Source of the DNA: Chloroflexota bacterium
GTDB lineage: Bacteria > Chloroflexota > Dehalococcoidia > Dehalococcoidales > UBA2162
Direction of reading: 5' to 3'
NCBI GenBank assembly: GCA_016193545.1
Contig: JACPSA010000001.1
Location: 1 to 15,355, forward strand
Length of the DNA stretch: 15,355 nt
Part shown: positions 6,769-13,195 of the stretch, in pieces
Layout of the letters: every line of letters begins with the position of its first letter
Position numbering within the stretch: position 1 is the first letter of the stretch
Program-made: the position numbers and the translations under genes
The notes under the pieces: model-generated
The model's database searches: none
What the model saw: the letters and a program-made list of their open reading frames with translations, nothing else
What the model was told of the DNA's origin: nothing

Positions 6769-7383
6769 AAAACACGATGACTATCGCCCTCAAAGAGCTA
6801 AAGTCCTACCTGACGTCACCGATGGCTTATGTTGTAACTGCTATCTTCTTGGCAGGCACTGGCTTTGTCTTCAGTATCAGCCCTTCCACCTATATGGAAA
6901 CCAGCGTCAACGGCTTTTTAGGCATCGGCAGCATCTTACTGTTGTGGTTCACACCATTACTTACGATGCGTTTGCTGGCGGAAGAGAGGAAAATGGGTAC
7001 CCTGGAACTACTGCTGACAGCCCCGGTGAGAGACAGTGAGGCAATACTGGGAAAGTTCCTGGGCAGCGCGGGCATCCTTACGGCAATGCTGACGTTAACT
7101 CTCTACTACCCCATCACTGTTTGCCTCATCGCTGACCCCAAACCAGATTGTTGCCGCCGTGGTCGCCGGCGGAATTCTCCTTGCTCTGTGGTTCGTCAGC
7201 GGCGCCGCCAGCTTCCTACCCCAGGCCGTGGGACAGGTCATCGGCTACCTATCACTCTCCTACTACTTTCCTGACTTCATGAGAGGTATAGTTGATACCA
7301 GAGGCGTAGTTTATTATCTCAGTATCACCGCTTTGTTTCTATTCTTGGCAATAAGGTCTCTGGAAAACAGCCGGTGGAGTTAA
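6765..7383 (+). pseudogene. ABC-2 permease, GldF-like, broken by internal deletion and frameshift
   Basis: An intact GldF-like permease has six helices and about 240 residues. Here residues 1-125 fit the family: ALKELKSYLTSPMAY, the TMRLLAEERKMGTLELLLTAP loop, then a helix ending CLIADP at 7139. The family pattern resumes in the +1 frame at 7141 (NQIVAAVVAGG) and runs to a normal C-terminus RSLENSRWS at 7380. Together only about 205 residues remain, so some 35-40 residues between the fourth-helix region and NQIVAA are missing and the frame is shifted. The first frame runs on to 7274 as an Arg-rich nonsense tail. It overlaps gldA by ATGA and abuts gldG. It could be real decay or an assembly or sequencing error. 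Confidence 0.82.
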
Positions 7384-9021
7384 ATGAAGAACACTTCTAA
7401 TGTCTATCGATTCTCCGGACTAATCGCCCTACTCGGGCTGGTAGCTCTGCTGGTCGGCTTCATCGTGATGATACTGCTACCCGATATCCGATTGGCCGCT
7501 TGGGGTCTCCTGCTCCTGGGAGCACTGCTCCTGAGCACCGCCGTCATCATTGATTTCAGGCGGGTTGGTAGCGCCCTGACCGGCCGACGAGGCAAGTTTA
7601 GCAGCGGTACCACGGTGATGGCGGTGACTTTCATCGGCATCACCCTCCTAGTCAATGCCATCAGCCTGGGTAACTATCACCGCTTTGACGCTACCGGTGT
7701 AGCTCAATTTACACTCACCCAGCAGACCAAAGATGCCCTCCAGAACCTAGAAACACCGGTACAGGTGATTTTCTTCACAACCCCCCAGGACACCCTGGGC
7801 ATTAGTGGTTACATCAACAATTTACTGGACGAGTACCAGAATTATAGCGACAAGATAAGTATAGAAACTATTGACCCAGACGAGCATCCGGACCAGGCGA
7901 GACAATACGGCATAAATCAATACGAGACAGTTGTCTTTAAAAGCGGAACCCGGTCCCGCCTGATATCACCACAAGAAATTGTACAAGTAAGTGCAGACCA
8001 GCAGGGGAACCCGCAAATTGTCGGTGCCGATGCGGAGCACCCCTTCACCAGCGCCATTCTGGAAGTTACCGGCATTGTTCAGAAGAAATTGTATTTCCTT
8101 ACAGGGCATGGCGAGAGCAGCGTCAGCGCCGATTACAGCAACGCCAGGCAGAGTTTACTTGATAACCTGTACAAGGTGGAAACGCTTGACCTGGTTATCA
8201 ACCGTGAAATACCCGAGGATACTGCCGCCTTAATAATCGCTGGACCACAGAAGTCACTGGGCACGAATGAGCTTGAGATTATCAGGAATTATCTAAAAAA
8301 TGGCGGAGCAGCAGTGGTACTGATAAATCCCAATCCTCCCGAGGAAATTGAACAACTGCTCTCTGACTGGGGAATCCAGATAGAAGACGGAATTGTTATC
8401 GACCCTACGTCCTATGTGGCTCCAAGTATCACTAGCCCCAGCGTCCCGCGGCTGAGAAATTTCTTTGGCCTGTCAACCACCTATTTCCCCGGGGCAACTG
8501 CCTTAACTCCTCAACCTGAATATACCGCTAAACTTGTCGGCCTGGAATCCGGAGTTATTCCCCAAGTTATCTGGACGAGCGAGAATAGCTCAATTCAGAT
8601 GCTATCGCTGCTCAGAACTAGCCAAGATAGCTGGCTGGAAAAGGAATTTGACCCCTCCAAAGAAGCTAAATTTAACGACGGAATCGACCGTAAAGGACCG
8701 CTGGACATGGGTTTTTTCATCACCAACGCTTCAGATGAGGAACCTGAACAGGCCAAAAGAACCAACATGGTTATCTTCGGGGACTCTGATTTCGCAGCCA
8801 ACCAGCATTTTTTTAACGGTGATAACGAAGAACTCTTCCTTAATGCGGTAAACCTGATTACCGCGGGACAGGAACTTATTTCTATCGAGCGCAAGGTTGT
8901 ACCATTCCGCAGGCTGGTAGTTGGCCCAGAAACAGCCAACTTCATCAGAATTTCCAGTATCGGCTTACTACCATTAATCGTGCTGGCGGTCGGGGCCATC
9001 ACCTGGTGGCGCCGAAGGTAG
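7384..9021 (+). CDS. GldG-like ABC auxiliary membrane protein
   Basis: The 545-residue protein has hydrophobic helices near its N-terminus (about 11-33, 36-56 and 77-95), a large extracytoplasmic region, and one C-terminal helix (about 522-541) ending WWRRR. The middle contains the pattern of the GldG/ABC-auxiliary family: FTLTQQTKDALQNLETPVQVIFFTT, then IDPDEHPDQARQYGI, then YFLTGHGE and a LIIAGP strand. In this family the domain is thought to work beside the ABC-2 permease, possibly in substrate handling at the membrane face. The ATG follows the permease stop directly, with GGTGGAG as ribosome site. The gene is intact, unlike the permease before it. Confidence 0.85.
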   Translation: MKNTSNVYRFSGLIALLGLVALLVGFIVMILLPDIRLAAWGLLLLGALLLSTAVIIDFRRVGSALTGRRGKFSSGTTVMAVTFIGITLLVNAISLGNYHRFDATGVAQFTLTQQTKDALQNLETPVQVIFFTTPQDTLGISGYINNLLDEYQNYSDKISIETIDPDEHPDQARQYGINQYETVVFKSGTRSRLISPQEIVQVSADQQGNPQIVGADAEHPFTSAILEVTGIVQKKLYFLTGHGESSVSADYSNARQSLLDNLYKVETLDLVINREIPEDTAALIIAGPQKSLGTNELEIIRNYLKNGGAAVVLINPNPPEEIEQLLSDWGIQIEDGIVIDPTSYVAPSITSPSVPRLRNFFGLSTTYFPGATALTPQPEYTAKLVGLESGVIPQVIWTSENSSIQMLSLLRTSQDSWLEKEFDPSKEAKFNDGIDRKGPLDMGFFITNASDEEPEQAKRTNMVIFGDSDFAANQHFFNGDNEELFLNAVNLITAGQELISIERKVVPFRRLVVGPETANFIRISSIGLLPLIVLAVGAITWWRRR

Positions 9022-9052
9022 TGAGACAAATTAACCCTGGGGACGGAATCAC

Positions 9053-9601
9053 TTGAGACTCAGAAATATTCTCATACTGCTGGCTGTGCTGTTGGCTCTG
9101 GGTGGGTATTTCTACATCGACAGCCGGCCTGAACCATCACCACCACCTAAGCCACAACTCTATGTGTGGCTGGTGGAGATGGAGGAACTACAAAAGATTA
9201 AAATAGAGCTTCCCCGCGAGAGCAAAAGCCAGGCATTCAGCAAGCGCGAAGATAGATTCTGGTACTTCGATGAACCCCCACAACCTAAAGTGGATATGCA
9301 GCGATGGGGAGGCGGGATTCCGCTGCTTTTAAGCGGCCCCGGAACCAATAGAGTCATTTCTGAAAATACCACCGGGGAGACACTAGCTAAATTCGGCCTG
9401 ACTCAGCCACTGATGCAGATAACGCTAACCCTGGAGAGCGGCAAAGTTCTTGACATTAAAGTTGGCGATAGCACACCGGATGGTAGTAACTTTTATGTCC
9501 AGGCCCCGGGCTCAAACGATGTCGCCCTGGTGGACTATACCTGGTTCCAGGTACTGGAACGCCTAGTCAGAGACCCACCCTACCCTCCTCCAACCGATTA
9601 G
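9053..9601 (+). CDS. DUF4340-like membrane-anchored protein
   Basis: This 182-residue product starts at TTG 9053, with GGGGA about 11 bases upstream and no better start nearby. It has one N-terminal membrane helix (about 5-22), a Pro-rich linker (PEPSPPPKP) and a beta-rich extracytoplasmic domain including REDRFWYFDEPPQPKVD, LAKFGLTQPLMQITLTLESG and VDYTWFQVLERLV, typical of DUF4340 proteins. Such genes commonly follow gldG homologues, which fits its place 31 bases after the GldG-like gene. Its role is not known. It is shorter than many family members, which often repeat the domain. It is the last plus-strand gene before a convergent junction; the 78 bases to 9680 hold only weak inverted repeats. 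Confidence 0.75.
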   Translation: MRLRNILILLAVLLALGGYFYIDSRPEPSPPPKPQLYVWLVEMEELQKIKIELPRESKSQAFSKREDRFWYFDEPPQPKVDMQRWGGGIPLLLSGPGTNRVISENTTGETLAKFGLTQPLMQITLTLESGKVLDIKVGDSTPDGSNFYVQAPGSNDVALVDYTWFQVLERLVRDPPYPPPTD

Positions 9602-9679
9602 CCCGTAAGACTCAGATTAACAAGACGCAGATACAACCGGTCTTAACGACCCTACGACAATATGTTCCGGCTCAGGCAA

Positions 9680-9976
9680 TCAACGCCAGATACTGATATT
9701 TATCTTGGCTATCTTATCCACTCCCTTCAAAGTGGAGAGCAGACCTGCAACCGTATTCTTAATGATTTTGCTGACGAAGGCATTAGCCCGGAGCGGAGCA
9801 TTATTCAGATTAATTCTGACCTTATCACCGTCGATAGAAAGATTGAGAACTTCTATTTCCCCGGTATCCTCCAGTCCAGCTATCATACCGGCGACAGTAT
9901 GGTCAATGAAACCCTGCACAAAATAATCAAGGTCAATAGGCACATCATTAACTAAAAGCTTTACCCGTCTGGTCAT
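9680..9976 (-). CDS. Conserved-looking 98-aa protein made of two 43-aa repeats
   Basis: I do not recognise a named family. The protein contains no cysteine. Residues 6-48 and 54-96 align without gaps with 14 of 43 identities: N10/N58, P13/P61, the F-V pair, I-x-x-T-V-A-G at 24-30/72-78, and the closing N-x-S-I. Each repeat looks like strand-helix-strand, so the whole could form a beta-alpha-beta-beta-alpha-beta sandwich with internal twofold symmetry. AAGGAAGGTG lies just before the ATG, and the gene follows the TusA-like gene by 37 bases as last gene of the sulfur operon. The neighbourhood suggests a role in sulfur or Fe-S handling, but that is inference only. Confidence 0.82.
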   Translation of the reverse strand: MTRRVKLLVNDVPIDLDYFVQGFIDHTVAGMIAGLEDTGEIEVLNLSIDGDKVRINLNNAPLRANAFVSKIIKNTVAGLLSTLKGVDKIAKINISIWR

Positions 9977-10013
9977 TGAACACCTTCCTTGTTACTGCTA
10001 TTAACAGGGACGT

Positions 10014-10247
10014 TTACCGGTGGGTTTTCTTAACATATACCTTGATTTCCCCACCCGCCTCCTCCATGCCCAGAAACTTGTTCCCGGTAGCTTCACACCA
10101 GGCCGGCATATCCTGCTTTATGCCCTGGTCATCACCCAGCACCTCCAGAACCTCGCCTTCCTTCATCTGCTTAATCTTCTCTGCCGTTTTAACAATCGGC
10201 ATCGGGCAGTAGAGTCCCATACAATCCAGAGTCTGGTCCGCTTTCAT
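10014..10247 (-). CDS. TusA/SirA-like sulfur carrier
   Basis: This small cytoplasmic sulfurtransferase passes persulfide sulfur between partners in the TusA family. The 77 residues keep the family core: LDCMGLYCPMPIVKT with the catalytic Cys14 in the CPxP motif and an extra Cys9, then GEVLEVLGDD, the DMPAWC segment with Cys51, and a C-terminal strand. Extra cysteines at these positions are common in TusA-like proteins of anaerobes. An excellent AAGGAGGAA ribosome site precedes the ATG. It lies 31 bases after the DsrE-like gene, and this pairing with DsrE-type proteins is a recurrent arrangement for sulfur relay. Partner specificity cannot be told from sequence, so I leave the symbol empty. 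Confidence 0.9.
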   Translation of the reverse strand: MKADQTLDCMGLYCPMPIVKTAEKIKQMKEGEVLEVLGDDQGIKQDMPAWCEATGNKFLGMEEAGGEIKVYVKKTHR

Positions 10248-10278
10248 CGGTTCCTCCTTAATCCGTCTATAGTGCTAA

Positions 10279-10773
10279 TTAAATGAAAAGGACTATCCCT
10301 GATTGGCGTGCTTCCCCCAGAAAGGTAGCGGCACCAGCCAGACTTTCAACCTCACTACGGAATGTCCCTTTTTCTGGAGGTATTCCCATCACCCCACAGG
10401 TAGTAGTACAGGCAATAAGCTTTACCCCCATATCTTTAGCCATGGTGATATACTCGCTAACAGAAGGCATATTGGTCTCTTTCATCAGCCGCTTCATCAT
10501 CCAGGTACCTAAACCAAGCATGTTGAAGCGGGAGAGCTTGAGCCTCTTGGCACCGCCACGATTCATAAGGTTGAGCATTTTCCTCATCAACCCCTTACTC
10601 TTAAGACTGCCTTCTTCTCTCTTGACGATATTCAGCCCCCAGAAGGTGAAGAACATACTCACCTCCATACCCATGCTGGCACCGGTAACCGCCAGCATAA
10701 AAGCAGCCAGAGCACGTTCCAGGTCTCCGCTTAACACCGCTATGGTCATTTTTTCTTTCTTTTGCTCCGCCAT
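10279..10773 (-). CDS. DsrE/DsrF/DrsH-like family protein (DsrE2 type)
   Basis: Predicted persulfide-binding protein that often accompanies TusA. The start is ATG at 10773: AGGGAGGA lies just upstream, whereas the longer frame from 10818 has no good site. The 164 residues start with MTIAVLSGDLERALAAFMLAVTGAS-like family sequence, then a MFFTFWGLNIVK strand, a Met/Lys-rich middle (55-100), and VKLIACTTTCGVMGI with Cys122 and Cys126 near the conserved active position. The Met-rich middle may contact the membrane, as suggested for DsrE2 proteins. The gene lies 22 bases after the zinc-ribbon gene. Its co-location with TusA- and IscU-like genes supports a role in moving sulfur to or from Fe-S assembly, which is inference. 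Confidence 0.85.
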   Translation of the reverse strand: MAEQKKEKMTIAVLSGDLERALAAFMLAVTGASMGMEVSMFFTFWGLNIVKREEGSLKSKGLMRKMLNLMNRGGAKRLKLSRFNMLGLGTWMMKRLMKETNMPSVSEYITMAKDMGVKLIACTTTCGVMGIPPEKGTFRSEVESLAGAATFLGEARQSGIVLFI

Positions 10774-10795
10774 TTTGGTCCTCCCTTTAACTAAT

Positions 10796-10984
10796 TTAAC
10801 CTTTAATCGCCGCCCCACAAGAAGGGCATACCCTTTTATCCCGCGGCACTGGCTTGCGGCACTCCGGGCAATAGAAGACAGTTACCTGGCAGGCCTGACA
10901 ATAAGGCCAGGATGCTTCGGCAATTTCCTCGTCACAGTACGGGCAAAAACGATTCTCTTTTTCTAATTTCTTCTTAGTGGCCAC
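10796..10984 (-). CDS. Double zinc-ribbon protein, 62 aa
   Basis: The tiny protein carries four CxxC knuckles, C14-C17, C29-C32, C39-C42 and C53-C56, which form two four-Cys metal sites (zinc-ribbon style), after a Lys/Glu-rich N-terminus. The start is GTG 10984, whose first base is also the last base of the iscU TAG stop, with GGAGGAG just upstream; this implies coupled translation. Zinc ribbons of this kind are found in many unrelated proteins, so the job is not known. In a sulfur operon it might bind Zn or an Fe-S cluster, or serve as an adaptor. Reading is firm, function is not. Confidence 0.8.
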   Translation of the reverse strand: MATKKKLEKENRFCPYCDEEIAEASWPYCQACQVTVFYCPECRKPVPRDKRVCPSCGAAIKG

Positions 10985-11376
10985 TATTTCGCTCCTCCTT
11001 TTGTCTTTGTCTTGCTACGATAGTCTTTAATAGCTTTTTGCAGGGCTTCATGCCCCAGGTTAGAGCAATGAAACTTATTCTTGGGCAATCCCCCCAGTTC
11101 GTCAGCCACCAGACGGGGCGTAATCTTCATCGCTTCATCCAGCGTCATACCCGTAGCCATTTCACTAACGATGCTGGAGACAGCAATCGCCGCACCGCAA
11201 CCGAAGGTCTTGAACTTTACATCGGCCAGGCGGTTATCCCTGACCTTGATATAAAATGACATCATGTCCCCGCATACCGGATTACCTACTTCTCCAACAC
11301 CATCGGGGTTCTCAATCTCCCCCACATTGCGAGGGTGCATGAAGTGATCCATTACTTTTTCACTATATACCGGCAT
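10984..11376 (-). CDS. iscU: IscU/NifU-type Fe-S cluster scaffold
   Basis: Cytoplasmic scaffold on which Fe-S clusters are built from iron and sulfur delivered by a desulfurase. The 130 residues carry all three cluster ligand cysteines in context: NPVCGD (Cys35 with Asp37), TFGCGAA (Cys60) and KFHCSNLG (Cys104). It is the short IscU-type form, without the NifU C-terminal domain, and has a Lys-rich tail. ATG 11376 is chosen because AAGGAGG lies just upstream inside the end of the IscS-like gene; the frame open to 11538 overlaps that gene and is spurious. It begins 1 base after the IscS-like stop. Pairing with a lysine-less IscS raises the question of where its sulfur comes from. Confidence 0.93.
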   Translation of the reverse strand: MPVYSEKVMDHFMHPRNVGEIENPDGVGEVGNPVCGDMMSFYIKVRDNRLADVKFKTFGCGAAIAVSSIVSEMATGMTLDEAMKITPRLVADELGGLPKNKFHCSNLGHEALQKAIKDYRSKTKTKGGAK

Positions 11377-11377
11377 A

Positions 11378-12565
11378 TTATTTTGCCTCCTTAGTTTGTT
11401 TGGTAAATTTGGAGTAAAGGGGTGACATCTGCCGCAGCCTGTCGACAATAGGTGGCAGCACCTCAAGGACATGGTCAACATCTTCAGCAGTATTATCCAG
11501 GCCGAAGCTGAAGAGCAGGGAACCCTGAGCAATTGCATGGGATAATTTCATGGCAATGAGCACATGAGAGGCTTTTAATGCCCTCGAGGTACAGGCTGAG
11601 CCGCTGGTGACGGCCACGCCCTGCATGTTCAACAGCATCAGCATGGATTCACCCTCGATAAATTCAATACAGAAGCTGGCATTACCGGGAAGACGGTTCT
11701 TTGGATGGCCGGTAACTACCACATGGTCAATCTTAGCGGGCAATTTTGTTAGTAAACGGTCGCGGAGTTGAGTCAAGTGCTTTATCCGGGCCGGCATACT
11801 GGCTTGAGCCACTTGAGCCGCTTTACCCAGACCGACGATAGCCGGCACATTCTCAGTACCGGCGCGTCGTCCTCCCTCCTGCACACCACCATCGAGAAGC
11901 GGCATGATACGCACCCCCTTCCGCACCCAGAGGGCACCCACCCCCTTCGGGCCGTAGAACTGGTTTCCTGACAGGCTCAAGGCATCCACCCCCAGCTCGT
12001 TAACATCGACCGGTATGGTTCCGGCAGTAGCTACGGCATCGGTATGGAAAACCACTTTATTCTTTCTGGCTATTCGCGCAATCTCTGCTATCGGCTCGAT
12101 AGTACCCACCTCGCCATTGGCATGCATTATTGATATCAGTATGGTATCTTTCTTAGTAGCATGCTCCACATCATGGGGGTCGACCACACCACTTTTATCC
12201 ACCGGCACCAGGCTCACCTCAAAACCCAGCTTCTCCATGGTTTTGGCCGAGTGAAGCACTGAGAAATGCTCGATAGCCGAGACAACAATGTGCTTACCCT
12301 TATTTTGCTGAGCTAACGCCAGTCCCTTAATGGCAAAATTATTGCTTTCCGTACCGCTACCGGTAAAGATTATGTCCTCGGCATTAGCCCCAATAAGCTG
12401 CGCCACCTGAGACCGGGCCTCTTCCATGGCTCCTCGTGCCTTATCTCCCCAATCGTGCAGGCAGGAGGGATTGCCAAAAGCCTCCCCCAGGTAAGGCAAC
12501 ATCGCTTCACGGACTTCAGGGAGAAGAGGGGTAGTCGCCGCATTGTCCAGGTAAACCATCCTCAT
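11378..12565 (-). CDS. IscS/NifS-like protein lacking the PLP lysine
   Basis: The fold is clearly that of class-V aminotransferase-type cysteine desulfurases: YLDNAATTP, GTESNN (71-76), H100, N150, D176, GPKGVGALWV, RRAGTEN (T237), and the loop GSACTS with Cys325, matching the persulfide Cys328 of E. coli IscS. Key catalytic residues are changed, however. The Lys that binds PLP is Gln202 and the preceding His is Asn201 (SGNQFYGPKG instead of SGHKxYGPKG). The PLP-contacting Gln183 equivalent is Ala179, and the substrate-binding Arg354 equivalent is Leu351. Reading frame and length (395) are otherwise normal. It should not desulfurate cysteine by the usual route. Archaeoglobus fulgidus IscS, reported to have Asp for this Lys and to lack PLP, is a precedent. 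GGAGGT precedes the ATG; first gene of the operon. Confidence 0.92.
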   Translation of the reverse strand: MRMVYLDNAATTPLLPEVREAMLPYLGEAFGNPSCLHDWGDKARGAMEEARSQVAQLIGANAEDIIFTGSGTESNNFAIKGLALAQQNKGKHIVVSAIEHFSVLHSAKTMEKLGFEVSLVPVDKSGVVDPHDVEHATKKDTILISIMHANGEVGTIEPIAEIARIARKNKVVFHTDAVATAGTIPVDVNELGVDALSLSGNQFYGPKGVGALWVRKGVRIMPLLDGGVQEGGRRAGTENVPAIVGLGKAAQVAQASMPARIKHLTQLRDRLLTKLPAKIDHVVVTGHPKNRLPGNASFCIEFIEGESMLMLLNMQGVAVTSGSACTSRALKASHVLIAMKLSHAIAQGSLLFSFGLDNTAEDVDHVLEVLPPIVDRLRQMSPLYSKFTKQTKEAK

Positions 12566-12590
12566 ATCTTTACCTCCGGGTTACACCCTT

Positions 12591-12618
12591 ATTTTAGTCA
12601 TTATCTCTCTGATAACAA
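12591..12618 (-). promoter_or_regulatory. Predicted promoter of the sulfur operon with internal palindrome
   Basis: On the minus strand TTGTTA (12618-12613) is followed after 16 bp by TAAAAT (12596-12591). The inferred transcript start is near 12584, some 20 bases before the IscS-like ATG. The palindrome TTATC-N5-GATAA (12601-12615) lies in the spacer and overlaps the -35 edge, a likely repressor position. No matching IscR or other known site is claimed. Confidence 0.5.
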
Positions 12619-12746
12619 AAAGGCCGACTTCCTATCAAGATAACACGATAAATCCACGAAGACTAATACTAATGTCTTATTTCCACTACTTAACCCGGTG
12701 ACAATAGACCTTGATTGATAGTCACCAAAATATCAGAATAAAGATG

Positions 12747-12777
12747 CCCCTGATTACCATTTCGGATAGCTCAGGGG
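12747..12777 (-). terminator. Possible terminator hairpin after the ferredoxin gene
   Basis: Seven-base arms CCCCTGA (12747-12753) and TCAGGGG (12771-12777) pair across a 17-base loop. The right arm overlaps the ferredoxin stop codon. The minus-strand sequence after the stem is only moderately T-rich (CATCTTTATTCTG), so this is a weak intrinsic terminator at best. Confidence 0.35.
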
Positions 12778-12980
12778 TATACCTGATTACCCTCGTCATC
12801 CTCAACAATAATCGCATTTTCCGGGCAGCTTTCGGCCGCCTCTAAAAGTTCATCGTCACTAACCGAATCAGCATCGAGAACCACCGCCTTGTTCTTAGCA
12901 TCAAGCTTGAAGACCGAAGGGGCAAAAGCCACGCAATTACCCACACCGGTACATAAATCTCTGTCCACCTTTACTTTCAT
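12771..12980 (-). CDS. Single-cluster ferredoxin, probably [3Fe-4S] type
   Basis: A 69-residue acidic electron carrier. Only three cluster cysteines are present: Cys10 and Cys16 in DLCTGVGNC and Cys52 in SCPENAI. The place of the usual second cysteine (CxxCxxC) is Val13, so the likely cluster is [3Fe-4S], as in ferredoxins that serve cytochromes P450, or a [4Fe-4S] cluster with a non-Cys ligand. The rest (VFKLDAKNKAVVLD, EAAESCPENAIIVED) matches this small-ferredoxin family. ATG 12980 has GGGAGG about 10 bases upstream. It sits upstream of the sulfur operon on the same strand, separated by 205 bases with a possible terminator and a new promoter, and diverges from the CDF gene. Its redox partner is unknown. 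Confidence 0.88.
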   Translation of the reverse strand: MKVKVDRDLCTGVGNCVAFAPSVFKLDAKNKAVVLDADSVSDDELLEAAESCPENAIIVEDDEGNQVYP

Positions 12981-13019
12981 GGGACTTCAGCCTCCCAGAC
13001 TACCTTATACTCTATCAAA

Positions 13020-13048
13020 ATTTTAGCACACGGCTTTGCCGCTGGCTA
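13020..13048 (-). promoter_or_regulatory. Possible extended -10 promoter of the ferredoxin gene
   Basis: On the minus strand TGCTAAAAT forms an extended -10 (TAAAAT at 13025-13020), with TAGCCA 17 bp upstream as a 4/6 match to the -35 consensus. The predicted leader is about 33 bases. Confidence 0.35.
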
Positions 13049-13121
13049 GACGAGAGCAGTTTTCAGCATACCTCATCAGTTTAGGCGAAGTCAATTTCGG
13101 AAACACGAAACAGAGAGGCAG

Positions 13122-13150
13122 TTGCCAGCATCAACAAAATCAGCTAATAT
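13122..13150 (+). promoter_or_regulatory. Predicted promoter of the CDF exporter gene
   Basis: TTGCCA (13122-13127) is followed after 17 bp by TAATAT (13145-13150). The likely transcript start is near 13157, about 39 bases before the ATG. The short inverted repeat TTTCG-N6-CGAAA (13095-13110) stands just upstream of the -35 box. Confidence 0.5.
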
Positions 13151-13195
13151 TAGGAGGCTGCAATTTTAAATAAGCTATAGTTGTTAGGGAAGAAA

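Noticed and set aside
8595..9029. Minus-strand frame of 144 codons, and similar antisense frames over dppB-dppF and the CDF gene
   Set aside because: They lie antisense to conserved coding sequence and show Ser/Arg-rich composition typical of reverse-frame shadows.
9607..9644. AAGAC-N-CAGAT direct repeats and AAGAC/GTCTT inverted pairs between the convergent operons
   Set aside because: Stems are only five bases with long loops and no T-run, so I do not call a terminator.
9662..9955. Plus-strand frame of 97 codons at the convergent junction
   Set aside because: It is antisense to the duplicated 98-aa gene, whose internal repeat and ribosome site show the minus strand is coding.
10283..10966. 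Long plus-strand frame of 227 codons
   Set aside because: It is antisense to the DsrE-like and zinc-ribbon genes, which have clear family motifs and ribosome sites. The plus frame has no recognisable domain and no ribosome site.
13152..13157. Strong AGGAGG in the leader before the CDF gene, suggesting a leader peptide
   Set aside because: No ATG, GTG or TTG follows at a suitable distance, and it coincides with the predicted transcript start.
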